From: Macrotrachela quadricornifera
Lineage: Eukaryota > Rotifera > Eurotatoria > Philodinida > Philodinidae
Length of the DNA: 64,000 bases
NCBI GenBank assembly: GCA_022393335.1
Contig: JAJEKB010020945.1
Coordinates: forward strand, 313,411 to 377,410
Direction of reading: 5' to 3'
The position numbers and the translations under genes are program-made. The notes under the pieces were generated by a model. It was not told the origin of the DNA. It saw only the letters and a program-made list of their open reading frames with translations, and searched no databases. Positions 1-11,085 of this stretch are shown piece by piece; position 1 is the first letter of the stretch; each line of letters starts with the position of its first letter.

Positions 1-64
1 ATTTGAAAGTGATATGTTAACAGATCATTTATATAATACTTGTGGAAAATCTTATGACAATTGA
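1..64 (+). CDS. C-terminal end of a truncated F-box/GRDP paralogue (cut by window start)
   Basis: The first 64 bases are open in one frame and end in TGA at 62-64. The peptide includes ESDMLTDHLYNTCG and ends in SYDN. The same peptide ends the complete gene at 9075-10796, where it finishes GGGYDSWSD. Similarity continues past the stop to about base 185 (an AATATAGCCC motif, then AATAAAAC and AAATAAATGC in the same order as after 10796). This is therefore the 3' end of a tandem paralogue in the same orientation; the rest lies outside the window. GRDP-type proteins are known mainly by their DUF1399 domain and have no agreed biochemical role. Confidence 0.75.
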   Translation, partial: FESDMLTDHLYNTCGKSYDN

Positions 65-480
65 ATGGATAAAAATATAGCCCGGTTATTTCAAAAAAAA
101 ATTGATTTGCTAACCAATTCACTAACCTTTTTTTCAAGGATATTTTCTGGTTTAATAAAACATCTAAAAATAAATGCAATTCTCCACGATTAAAATATTT
201 GTAGATACTAATTAACTTTTGTGGTGATGAAAATTATTTGGTACATGTTTTGTTTCACAGTTATCTGAGCGTTAGATGGATGATAAAATCTTGAATTCTG
301 TTCAGAAGATGAGCAATAAAAACACTTAGAAAAGTGGTAGTAATATAACTCTATCAACTTGCTCTGATGATCTTTCATATAGTTAAAATGAAATATTGGG
401 ATGATAGTGCTACTTCCCACTGTGATAAGTGTAATAGAAAGTGTTTCGAAGTCTTTTTTTGCAATTTTCATAATAGGAAG
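65..480. other. 3' flank of the truncated GRDP copy and non-coding DNA
   Basis: Bases 65-185 keep recognisable similarity to the 3' flank of the GRDP gene at 10797-10910. From about 190 to 480 I see no supported gene; the open minus-strand frame at 208-471 lacks family features. Confidence 0.5.
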
Positions 481-499
481 TCTGTTATACAGCTTCTAT

Positions 500-1140
500 A
501 AAGTTTTCTACGGCTCATCTTTGAAAAGAAAATCAATATTTTATCATTTACGTACATTGAGATAGCTGTGAAATAAAATATCTTGCAAACATTTTGGTAC
601 ATTTGATACGTGTCCATATTCTTGGGAATAAAGATTTTAACATGATTTATATCATTGAATGTTTAAATAGAAGTTGTTTGTGTGGCACATTGAGCCGAAA
701 ATAGATTATCATACATATTTTAGTTAGTGTTCTTATTTCTTGTAACATTGACAAGTGCATCTACAATGGATACAAAGACGAATAAAACGTTGATGAAAAT
801 ATAGATAAACGAAGCAAACAGTGAAAAGACGTTAGTGAAATTTAGCGGCCAATTCAATTTATTTTCAGCAAACATTTGCATATTAACTTGTACCGAACCA
901 ACTCATTGGTATATCTTGTACAACTTGACGAGTTTTAATTAGTAGTGCAATCGGATTTTCTATAGCCCAAGGTATGATGCAGAAAAGCTCAAGATACTGT
1001 CATATCTAAATGAAATCTTACGATTATAGTCAAGTAAAAACTTTTCATATTCGATTCCTTCAAGTGTCAGTTTGGAAATTGTTTGTGACTGATGCAACTT
1101 GATGAGTTCTATCTTTCTCGAAAATCTGCATGTGATTGCA
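500..1140 (-). pseudogene. Degraded membrane-protein gene, several frameshifts and stops
   Basis: Reading the minus strand from about 1140 downwards gives protein-like stretches in changing frames. A soluble part contains TLEGIEYEKFLLDYNRK. After a frame change comes PWAIENPIALLIKTRQVV. After another comes NMQMFAENKLNWPLNFTN, followed by a long hydrophobic segment (FSLFASFIYIFINVLFVFVS). Further on, past stops, short pieces such as QEYGHVSNVPKCLQDI remain. The order suggests one former gene with at least one membrane helix, broken by two or more frameshifts and in-frame stops. I do not recognise the family. Introns could explain some of the frame changes, so a live multi-exon gene is not fully excluded. 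Confidence 0.45.
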
Positions 1141-1371
1141 AAAAAAAGTCCGATCTATGAAAATTAATAGTGAATCGATTCTTCATTGATGTGGGAATTT
1201 TGACTATTTTATAGTGTACATGCTGCTTCATGCAAAAACTGTGTTTTTCTCATCCACTATATATTTATTTATTTCTTTTAAAAATGGAATCGCTTTTCTA
1301 CAACTACATTCTATTAGCTCATAAAAAGAAACTTGTTTAGGTTTTTAAGACCTTGAGAACTATTAACACTG

Positions 1372-1854
1372 ATGTACACGCGTGTTCGAAAGTTATCGGG
1401 TGATGATTATGTCTCTCAGGTTTCAATGTATTCTAATGTAAGTAGATGGCTGAATAATGAAGAAGTTTGTCTCATAAACGAAAGTAAATATGATCGAATC
1501 TTATCTCCGAAAAAAAATGTGTACGTGTTCATGTATATCAGAGACATGTGCTTCGTTTTTTGCACTTGGTAATATGGTCTTGCCTTTACATGTAAGGAGT
1601 TTCTAGGAAAACACTCATATTTCATTGAGTTTGCTACAAAACATCATCAGATTCTGTTTGATCCTTGTTGTCAATATGGATTTAAACATATATTTATTGA
1701 AGTTGCAAATCCAGCTACATATCATATTTACACGAAGATATTCAATGGAAAAAAATTTGCATCAATTTCTTTATCACAATTTATCTCAAATAATGGTCAA
1801 AGAGCATTTGAAAGTTATGATGGCGAGATACAGCTAATTGTTTTTTATCTTTAG
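1372..1854 (+). pseudogene. Coding stretch with one internal stop, or a two-exon gene; family unknown
   Basis: One frame runs from an ATG at 1372 to a stop at 1852-1854 and is interrupted only by TAA at 1570-1572. The downstream half looks protein-like (FDPCCQYGFKHIFIEVANPA; later ISNNGQRAFESYDGEIQ). A strong donor GTAAGT at 1438 and an AG ending at 1596 would remove the stop and keep the frame (159-bp intron), joining an exon of 22 codons to one of about 85. It may therefore be a live two-exon gene, the end of a larger gene, or a relic. It is on the strand opposite to the relic at 500-1140. No family was recognised. Confidence 0.35.
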
Positions 1855-2081
1855 TAGAGAAATAGTATTGAGTTATTTTCGATTATCTTATCCATTTTTT
1901 TTGGCATTTAACTTGTATGATGTCATGAAAATATTATTTGTGTGAATTCGAACGATGGTACCTTCTCTCGTTTATGCACGGCGATCGAATATTTTTTATT
2001 GTTCCATCCTCTCATCGAATGATGACATTGCACTAGGAGAATGGCATCTCTATGTAATAGGATAATAGAGGTTTCGAGTAC

Positions 2082-2088
2082 TATATAA
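2082..2088 (+). promoter_or_regulatory. TATA-box-like element
   Basis: TATATAA lies about 100 bp upstream of an ATG at 2192 that opens a signal-peptide-like frame, and about 180 bp upstream of the first firm coding frame of the gene ending at 3106. In so AT-rich a genome this can occur by chance. Confidence 0.3.
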
Positions 2089-2261
2089 AGGTCTAGAAAT
2101 ATTTAGTATCGATGCGATTTGTTGAATTAGAAGAAAAGAGTATACAAACTCGGTCTACAGTTCTCAATACGGTGTTCAGAAATCGTGACATATGTTACGC
2201 TTAACTATATTTATTACGATTGTATATATCTGTTTAATATTTGTTGATTTATCTTTTCAAG

Positions 2262-3106
2262 CATTACTTCCTTCGTCTTGCGATTTTGCAATTGGTTTGT
2301 TTCAAACAAATGTGTACAATCAAATTTTCCACGAAAATCACAATCAGATGCATGTAGTACAGATTATTGTCTTTCAATTCGATTGAATAAGTATCGTAAT
2401 GCAGACCAACAAAGACAAATGAGTAGTGAAGATAAACGAAATTATTGTTGAATTGAATATATTAACAAAACAATGAATTAGATGGTTACAAAAACAAGAT
2501 AATTGTGCTTTATTGAGAGTATTTGTTGAATATGAATATGCAAGAAGGTTTTTAAGAACAGGAAGAAGGAAATTGGTAAAACGTGTTTTTCGTCAAAGTG
2601 TACCAAATAAAGAGCAACTACATGCTTTAACACATGTTATTGCTAACTGGATATATGATGACCTGCGTGCAAATTTGCCATCAGGTATGTTGAAATACAA
2701 GAATTTATAACTATAAATCTTGCCATCTGAAATATTGACAACTGATCGTAATATGTTATACAAGATTCTAATAAGAGATATTTATCTGTGTTTAGGTACA
2801 TTGGTACAAGGAGATACTGCACATAAAAGTAATGGTGCTAGAATTGACAATCAAAGTGGCGTTGTTCGACACAATAATATGAATTATTATAATATTCAAG
2901 CTCAAATGGGTAGCGATACATATGCTTCCGTAATGATACCAGCTGCAGTCAAAATTGGCCAGCGTAAAATACGAAATGCACTTGTTGAAAGTCTCAAAAG
3001 AAATAAACAAATTATCCTTTCTCTGGGAAATTCACGACGAAATTCCTGGTGGCTTGGAGTAATGTCTACTATTGGTGGTGGTATTCTTGCATTAATAGCA
3101 CTATAA
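2262..3106 (+). CDS. Unrecognised three-exon gene, hydrophobic C terminus; 5' end unresolved
   Basis: Three protein-like exons join in frame: 2262-2446, 2499-2684 and 2796-3106. The middle intron is 52 bp with weak signals (GTTGAA...CAAG). The second is 111 bp with a clear GTATGT donor and TTTAG acceptor, phase 1. The peptide is about 226 residues: a Cys-containing start (CSTDYCLSIRLNKYRN), a basic stretch (ARRFLRTGRRKLVKRVF), a neutral middle and a hydrophobic end (WWLGVMSTIGGGILALIAL) that could be a tail anchor or GPI signal. An ATG at 2192 encodes a good signal peptide but in another frame; a single base in the T run near 2254 would join them, so either a missing upstream exon, an assembly indel or a real frameshift exists. 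I do not recognise the family. Confidence 0.5.
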
Positions 3107-4400
3107 ATAAAATTTAGATTCTTAACTAGTTAGATATTATGTTTCATTTTCATATATCATAACCTAGCATCTATATAGTATATTTTGTTGTAATCGTATA
3201 TAGTCTCTCTTATCTACATATATAGATCTAAGCAAAATAAATACTATATGATCTTAAGAATGTGATTTTCTTTTGACCATAACATCTATAAAAATCATTG
3301 TTAGAATAGATTAATATAATATGTGTTAGAGAGTGCGCCAACAATTGCGCACGTGTATATGTATCTGCTTGCACTTTATTTGTTTTTTTCTTTCTACTTT
3401 TACTATAAATAACGCTCGCCAAGAGTGACTCGCTTAACCTTCGATTGAATGAATATCATTAAATAAAAAGTAACTATCACAAAACTTAACATAAAAAGGT
3501 TAGTGTTCGTCATTTTCAAATTCAAGGGCAAGCTGCCATATTATATCGGTGAATTAACTGCGTACTTGTGAGGTTCTCGATTGAGAGGATAAGAATAATG
3601 AATTCAACCTCCGAAATGATCGTAGGCTGAATCATCAGAATTAGGATCTGAACGAATTAATGTCAAGAAATCTCACATCAAAATAGGCATACCTGATCTT
3701 GAAGATATAATATAAATATAATTTTATAATAACTTTATTAATAATTATCAATAAGTGTTAATACAGATGAAAGAAGTTATTATAATAATCAAAAATAACA
3801 ACTAACCTCCCTGACAAGAAGAAAAATAACTTGATTATATAGATTAGAAAAGAGAAGAAGAAAAATAAAAAAAAACATAACAAAGAAAATGAAACGACGC
3901 AATAGAAGAAAATCACTATGTCCTCATAATGATCAATAAGACAATATATATTCCACAGGATAGAAAGAGTGTATATATATATATAGTGAATAGAGAGACA
4001 TACAGGAAAGAAAAAAGAAAAGATATAGGTATAAGTTGATGTCATAAGGTAATAACCTTCGACACTACCACGTCCCCCTTCACGAAGATGAGTGAACAGA
4101 CTTTTGATCATCCTAATGGGTAAGCCACCCGAACAACTCTTTCCATAAGTGAATGAGAATTTTGACGAATGATAGCGGCACTTGTACGACCATGCGAAGC
4201 AACAGGCTGGTTTTCTTGATGGACAGTTTTATGAAAATATTGTTGAATGGAATTCTATAAAACAGGTAGATGTTCAGAAAGGATGTGCATTTCATTGTGA
4301 TTAAGATGATCACTATTAATAGGAATATCACGAACAGTAAAGTTTTTACTAAATGTTAATTGTTTAAGTAGATTATTATACTGATTGATATTCGAAGTTT
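3107..4400. other. Gene-poor AT-rich DNA
   Basis: Only low-complexity open frames occur here, notably an A/T-rich minus-strand frame at 3758-4111 whose translation is almost all Phe, Ser, Tyr and Leu. There is a short (TA)n run near 3972-3984. No supported gene, RNA or clear repeat was seen. Confidence 0.5.
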
Positions 4401-4404
4401 AGCT

Positions 4405-4550
4405 TCTGCTCCAAGGGGGAAAAAGCGCGACTCCACCACACTACACTGATATTTCACTGAAACGCTAAATTTTTTTAAAAGCGTATTCCACTGGTACTCC
4501 AAGTTTTTTTGGAGTACCGCACTCCTGGAGTCGCACTTTTCTCCTTGTCC
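4405..4550. repeat. Nested hairpin of the GGAGT/ACTCC type
   Basis: Outer arms near 4410-4435 (AAGGGGGAAAAAGCGCGACTCCA) and 4526-4548 are imperfect reverse complements (TGGAGTCGCACTTTTCTCCTT). Inside, GGTACTCCAA at about 4492 and TTGGAGTACC form a perfect 10-bp stem with a T-rich loop. Related ACTCC/GGAGT motifs recur at 27570-27640, 28075-28175 and 28895-28945, so this is probably a dispersed sequence family rather than a single event. Confidence 0.5.
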
Positions 4551-4951
4551 CACCCTCACTCAAAAAAGTCAAGTTTAGTCAATTTTTTGATTTTGTGATT
4601 TATACTGGGTTACATAGAGTAGAATCTCTGCTATCGAATGCAGTATAGTTTATTGATTTCATGATGAGTTTTAAGGATATTACTTACGCTTTTCTGGAGT
4701 CTCTATTCAAGAAAACAATGTTTTTTCGAAAAACTTTATTTTTTGAAGTCTTTCGAATTGTTATGATAGAAGGAATATCTTCTGCTATAAATAAACTTTT
4801 CTCATTACATCCTCAATCATGATGAGTTTGACATGTCTTCAATTGTTTCAGATAATTTAAAAATACTATTTCTATATGAAAAGTCGTAAGTTACATTTAT
4901 AAAATGTATTTTGCGTTTTTCTCAAAATAGGGTTTTTTGTTTTGACATTAT

Positions 4952-5240
4952 CATGCGTCTCGGATTTCTCCACTATTTTAAACGTTAGAGAGATCGGGTT
5001 GATTTTAAAATGTAGCCAAGATCAGGTGATTCAACTTAACAGTGCCGCATTTTTTTGATTTTGTATTTCCTGTCTGGTGAAGATCAACTGTTCTAGGACG
5101 TGAACCTACTTTTTAAGGTACAAAATAATTAAAAAATCAGACTCTGTTAAGTTGTAGCCCTAAGCCTTAGCTATATTACAAAAGCAACCCAAACTTTCTA
5201 ACGTTTAAAATAGCAGAGAAATTTAAAACACACGGACATC
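4952..5240. repeat. Fold-back element 1 (imperfect inverted repeat, about 290 bp)
   Basis: The left arm 4952-5058 and right arm 5131-5240 are imperfect reverse complements, separated by about 70 bp. Shared blocks include CTATTTTAAACGTTAGA, a GGGTTG core and CAACTTAACAG followed by a T run. There is no coding capacity. The structure fits a MITE or fold-back element; target-site duplications were not identified. Confidence 0.7.
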
Positions 5241-6650
5241 TATATTTTGATCCTTAATCTTAAGCTAACTCTTGATAGGCTCGATATTTCAAGCTGAAAT
5301 TTTTACTTTGAAGTACCTAGCGCGAGATACATCTTTTCTAAAAATTTCATCAGGAGTGGATGATCTAAAGCAAAAATAAAGTTTTAGATGGGAGTCGGAC
5401 CTTAAGTTGAAAGGAAAAATAAGAAATAATATTTATTTTCGATGATTTCTAGAAAATAGCTGAAAGATAAAATAAGCACCACTATATATTAATCTATTTC
5501 TACAAAACAAAATTATGAATGAATACATAATCGAAATGCTAGGGGAATGTTGCTAATTTCAGATTAAAGATTTCTATTTAAATACGCATCTAACTTAGTA
5601 ATTAATTATAATATTAATCTTTTGTAATAAACTCTTTGCTAATAGAGTATTCTACAGTAGGTATCAATATAGAAGAAATATGATGGAATGCAAAGAATAT
5701 TTTGCTGAGAATAATTTTTCAATGATATTGAGCAGTAGAAAGACTGTCATGTAAGCTATTCGATATTTAGCAATGGTAACAATATGTGAATGGAAGACTA
5801 AATTATATATTATTATGTTTACTAACTTCCATAATGTAGCATCTGCTACCGTTTCTAATGTTTATCAATATGCTGTATCTGATGTACTTTTAGTACATTG
5901 GAGCATGTTGATAATTCTTTTATGTGTTCATCAATATATTGAATCAAGTCTACATGTAAAATGTCATCATTCCTATTCTTTTAGTACAAATATTGTTTGC
6001 TGTGCTATAACTTATGATCAGAGGTAATCTGACTTTTGCTATTAGTTTTTCTATTTATATTATCATAGATTTTAAGTCTGACAGTTTAAGAAAATATTCA
6101 GATATAATCAATATTATGTTTTTGCTATAAGTTGCCGGAATTGTATGTCGAAAGTGTGCTGAAAACAAAAGCATGAACCATTAACTATCTCCAGGTTCAA
6201 GAATTCGCGGGAACTTAGCTGTAATTGATCATCAGAACTGGGACCGAAACATTAAGCTCACGATTCATTGAGAATCGAATAAAGTCCGGTCATTTCCCAT
6301 CAGCTACCAGAATAGAGGATGAAAGTCATCGGATTTTTTCCTTAAAACTTTCCGTCTGTTCCCTGTCAGATATGAAAAAAAAAGATGGAGGAAAATTTCC
6401 CGGGAATTCCATCCGGTATACTGTTTCCATAAAATCTTCGGAATTCCATGGAGCCAGTCGTTTCCTTGCCGTATTGTCCAATCTGAGTAGGCATGAAAAG
6501 TTATTATTAAAGAAAGAACAAGAAAGAGTTCCAATATATTCAATCATTATCGATCGTTTTCAATTCTTTACCTATCATGAGAGAGAAATAATGGATAATA
6601 TCGAAGGCATTTCTTTCCTGTTTCGTTTTCGTGAAGAATGGATAGAGATA
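5241..6650. other. Gene-poor DNA with one unsupported open frame
   Basis: The longest frame (6225-6713, plus strand, 162 codons) is less AT-rich than its surroundings, is strongly charged (Lys, Arg, Glu, Ser) and overlaps long minus-strand frames. Both strands being open suggests repeat DNA rather than a gene. A shorter frame at 5773-6027 has no features. Nothing else is supported. Confidence 0.4.
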
Positions 6651-6654
6651 AAAA

Positions 6655-6815
6655 AAATAAAGAAAACAGTTAGAAGAAGAATACAAAAAAAATGCAAATC
6701 AATAAGCAAGTAAACAGTGCGAGAACAAAATATTTCATTCCATTCAAATTTGACGAGAAAAAAGTATTTGTTTATCATTCGACGAAGAAACGCCAATAAT
6801 ATATAGTAAAACTTC
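6655..6815 (+). repeat. Dispersed direct repeat A, copy 1
   Basis: This stretch matches 8640-8815 in the same order with many substitutions: an A-rich start, ATGCAAA, AATAAG, a GACGAGAA or GAAGAGAA block, TATCA, GAAGAAA and finally TAATATATAG followed by ACTTC. The second copy ends 260 bp upstream of the F-box/GRDP gene. Confidence 0.45.
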
Positions 6816-8072
6816 TATGAGTAAACACCCCTCTAAAGTGATCAACCTGTTATACTGAACACCTTCAAGTTCGACCGACTGAATTCGCCTGGTTTTGACC
6901 CCTTCCTTTATGATCACCTCGATATTCTGAATGTAAACGCTTTTTTTCAGTCCCTACCATGTAAATCAACTCTCGATAATATGAACATAGCCAGGATAGC
7001 ACACTCTCTTGTCTAGTTGACATTATACATCTCATTGGCTCATTCTATGATGGATTGTAAAAAGAGAAAGAGACAATAGGCACAAAATCAGTATCATCAT
7101 CTGTGAATAATGAACCTGAATGTCAGAACCACACAGAATAGAAAAAATGAAAGAAATTAAGCGATGTAATGGGCCTATTTCAATTTAAATTGTCTTTCTT
7201 GAGATGGTTTATTCATTAATTCAGTTTTAATTCACTTCATTTCGTCTAGTCTGTTTGGAATCCTATATTTTTTTGTTCGGTCATTATTCAGTATTCAAGT
7301 GCAGTCTAAATTAGCTGACACACTCCCCGCCTCTTATTCATAAAAACAAAAATCTATTCAGCTTGCCTACGTAGCGCAACACTATGCTGACCTAATTTTG
7401 AAAAACTTTTTCTGAAGCTTAACAAATTTGAATATATTATTAAATGAAGTTTTCAATGCTGATCACGAATTTGACATTTTCTGGGAAATATTAGGGTTTT
7501 GCATAGAAAAACCTCTTTCAAAAAAGTCGAGGATCACGTCATTCGGTATAAAATTTAATTCTCTGTAAGATAGCATATTTGATTTTGACAATCCGCATGC
7601 TCTTATAAACTTTCCTACCTACTGCACCTTTTGTGAGCTGGCGTGTAGATGTATCAATCTTATTCTTGCGCAGAACGATTATTACATAGAAAAAGCTAAC
7701 ACTTAGAAAAATTAAATCAATCTAATCGTGTGAAATGCCTAAGAATTGTTCGAGAAAAAAACTGTAATACAGTGTCACGAAAAATGCAACAGCAGTAAGT
7801 TTGGACAAGCCATATCACAGATTATCTCAAATATTTGTCTGCTGATGGTCAAAAAATCTTATGAAATAGCTTTTTTTAATATTATAAATCGATGAAGTAA
7901 ATTTTATATTAATAAACCATCGCGATTCGTCATAAGTAAATAGAGAGATTGATTAAATTCGAAAAATCTCTACATTTCTGCAGACCCTCTCATATGTGAT
8001 CATCACATTAATCTGAACGATTTTGTAAGGTACCAACGATATTCATATTAGAGGGGTTTTACTGTATTTGTT
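6803..8072. mobile_element. Possible pogo/Tc1-like DNA transposon remnant
   Basis: The left end contains AGTAAAAC and, 15 bases on, ACCCCTCTAA (6835-6845). The right end, read on the minus strand from about 8072, starts TACAGTAAAACCCCTCTAA. Termini of the form CAGTAAAACCYCT are common in pogo/Tigger-like elements (established knowledge). No transposase frame survives between them. The left end overlaps repeat A, so the limits are uncertain. A similar motif, GCCTCTATTAAACGGACAC, occurs alone near 8468. Confidence 0.3.
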
Positions 8073-8639
8073 TTATAGTGTTCCAATGATCAAACTGTTT
8101 TACCATTTGATTCAATTATAGAATAAAGAAGAACGTTAGCTATTATCAAAAAACTTTTCGTTCCATGGGATGCGATGGGATTATCCCATCCTACACGAAG
8201 TTCTGGTACCGATGATAATAACGATGATTGAGTTGTCCAACTTGGTTAACATCCCTTTTCTTTTTGTTTAATAAAATGTGTAAGATATTATTTATATGAT
8301 TAATATTAGACTAACATATAATGATGAATTGTGTAATATTTCTACAATGTATTCATATAAATCAACGACAACAACGAATGATCAATAAAAAGATAGTTCC
8401 TTTAAAATAGATATATGTTGGACTAATCAAGCAAAACAAATAGTTAGAAAAGCTATTTTAAGAAAAAAGCCTCTATTAAACGGACACTTTTATGTAAAAA
8501 CAATATGTATTTTGGAATTGTTGAATATTCTTACACGAAAATTTTGTTTATATCTTAACAATCATATCGTTTAGTCATCATGCGAGAAAAATCATGACTA
8601 ATACCGAAGATTTTTTTTTCTGTTTTGTTGTCTTAAATA

Positions 8640-8815
8640 ACGGTTGACGAGAAGGTAAAGAAAAAAAAATGAGAAAAAGAACAGAAAAAAATGCAAAAAC
8701 ATAAATAAGTAATAAGCACATAAGAACGACAGTTCTCACATTATTCAGACTTGAAGAGAAAAAAACTTTTATGTATCACTCGCTGAAGAAATATGAGTAA
8801 TATATATAGTCACAA
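8640..8815 (+). repeat. Dispersed direct repeat A, copy 2
   Basis: Second copy of the repeat described at 6655-6815. It lies just upstream of the F-box/GRDP gene and may include part of its promoter region. Confidence 0.45.
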
Positions 8816-9074
8816 TACTTCCATATTAATCTAAATTTTGTGTGAAATTTAGCAAATATTGTCCTTTCGCTTTTATTATTATTATTTAATTTATTAACAT
8901 ACATGTGAGTTTCCATTTCTTTACTTGTTTTTTTCTGCTATATACAGTATTAAAATGATCAACAGATATTTTTTTCAATCTGCATATTTTACTAAATAAC
9001 TTTTTATATTCTAGATAAAACAAAGACTGAATCCTTCACACTTTGTAAGAAGAGGATATAAACAAGGATATCTT

Positions 9075-10796
9075 ATGGAAACAAATAAAGTAAAACGTGA
9101 TCCACCAAATGTTACATGGAAACATTCATGGTCATCAGAACATATACAAAATGCATTGACACAATCTCCTTTTCAAACATTACCTACTGAAGTTATATTA
9201 CATATATTTAAGTATTTATCTGTATATGATTTAGGAAATATTTCATCTGTTTGTCGTTCATTTAAAATGATTGCTGATCAAGATGAAATATGGAAATTAA
9301 AATGTAACTGTAAGTTTATTTATTCATTTGATTTTTATCATTTAATTTATTATTTTTATTACATAGCATCAACAAAATTATATTCAAAATCTTTTAAAGA
9401 AATTTATATGGATTGGATGTATGAAAAATATCTTCGGAATGTAGAATTAGAACAAGTTGAAGCTGAATATCTTGAAAAAAGTTCACATTATGCCTGTGGA
9501 ATGAGATGTTGTCCTCCTCGATATCCTATGCGACCACAAAGTAAACATGATATTATACCCATTCGTGGTTTTAAACAACATCCAAATGAATCACAAAATA
9601 TGTAAGAATAAGATTTTATCAATTAATAAATAGTATAGATTAAATCCTAATATTGATAGAATAGTCTCACAATGTCTCTACATAACTAATTGAAATAAAT
9701 TTTATAAAAACTATTTAATATTATGTTTTACTATTTAGGACAATACAATTATCAGTTGATATTGATAAAACAGCTCGTGAACTTATATCTTTATTGAAAA
9801 AAGCATCACAATTTAAAGACGAATGGCGTCAATCATCAAATATAAAACAAATGGTAAAAAGATATTATCGTTTTATGCAATTAAAAGCTTCATATCCAAA
9901 TAATACATTACTTATTCCAACATTAGATATTGAAATTATTTGGCAAACACATCTTTTAAGACCAGAAATGTATAAACAAGATTGTTTAAGATTATTTCAT
10001 CGAATCATTGATCATTCTTTATTAACAAATGATATTGAACAATTTCTTAAAGATAAAGCATTTATTGATACTTGTCATTTATATGAACAAAAATTCAAAG
10101 AACAATATTGTTCATTACCTTCAAATGATGATAATCAACCAATACCTCCTAAATATATTCATCCAGAATTTGGTAGTTTAAAATGTGTTATTCCAATATA
10201 CTCATATTGGGATAAAACATATTATAAATTTTCATCAGATTCAACAATTGATCATGATGAAAATCCATTTTCATTTACTGAAGCTGATATTATTCTTGAT
10301 GGAAATTGGATTGATTTATGTCAAAAATTTATGTCAGAAATGATATCAAAAACACCTATTGAAAGTTATTATAGATATTCAGATGAAATTAATTTAGGTA
10401 CGTCAGCAATGAAAAGATTAAAAAAATCTTATGAAAGATTTTTATACATGTCAACTAAATATCCACCATCAAATGGATATGGATTTGTACATCCAACATA
10501 TGCAGTAAGATCATTTTTTTATCTTTTTATTATAAAGATTTCGAGTGCTTTTTAATGATTAGATTGATATTATTTGGCATTCACATATGCAAGAACCAAT
10601 AAAATATGCATCTGATTGTATTCGTCTTGCTGGTTATATTATTGATCATGCACCATGGCCATCAGTTGATGAAAATAAACAGAAAAGTTCTTGTAATGAT
10701 ACGTCAAATGCTTGGAAAAAAGAATTTGAAAGTGATATGTTAACAGATCATTTATATAATACTTGTGGAGGTGGTTATGATAGTTGGAGCGATTAA
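9075..10796 (+). CDS. F-box plus GRDP (DUF1399-type) protein, four exons
   Basis: Exons: 9075-9309, 9367-9601, 9739-10504 and 10563-10796, giving 489 residues. Introns are 57, 137 and 58 bp with GTAAG donors and AG acceptors; all phases fit. An F-box lies at about residues 36-80 (LPTEVILHIFKYL, then SSVCRSF, then DEIWKLKC), which normally binds Skp1 in SCF ubiquitin ligases. The second half has two copies of the GRDP signature WxxHxxxPxxY (DIEIIWQTHLLRPEMY and DIIWHSHMQEPIKY). A plausible role is substrate adaptor for ubiquitination (inference). The 57-bp intron is a multiple of three without stops, so retention would stay in frame. The frame is open upstream to an AG at 9014, so an earlier exon or a trans-splice site may exist. 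A truncated paralogue ends at base 64. Confidence 0.82.
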
Positions 10797-11085
10797 AATA
10801 TAGCCCTGATTATTTCAAAGAAACTCATTTACTAACTAATTAATTAACATTCTTTTCAAAAATATTTTCAAATTCAATAAAACGAAGAAAAATAAATGCG
10901 AAACCATTAAATCTATGTAAACATTTGCGAAAATGAATCTTAGGTTACATTATTGACAGCAAAGACGTCGATAACATATATATTATTGAATTTATGAATT
11001 TTTTTCTTGTTGTTTCAATCTTTGAGTATTAGCATATTTTATACCCCTGTAGTTCTATATTAAATAAAGATGTTAATAATTAGTC

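Noticed and set aside
3758..4111. 117-codon minus-strand ORF
   Set aside because: Translation is low complexity (Phe, Ser, Tyr, Leu) from an A-rich plus strand; no domain or splice context.
6225..6713. 162-codon plus-strand ORF
   Set aside because: The opposite strand is also open over the same bases; composition is charged and repeat-like; no motif recognised.
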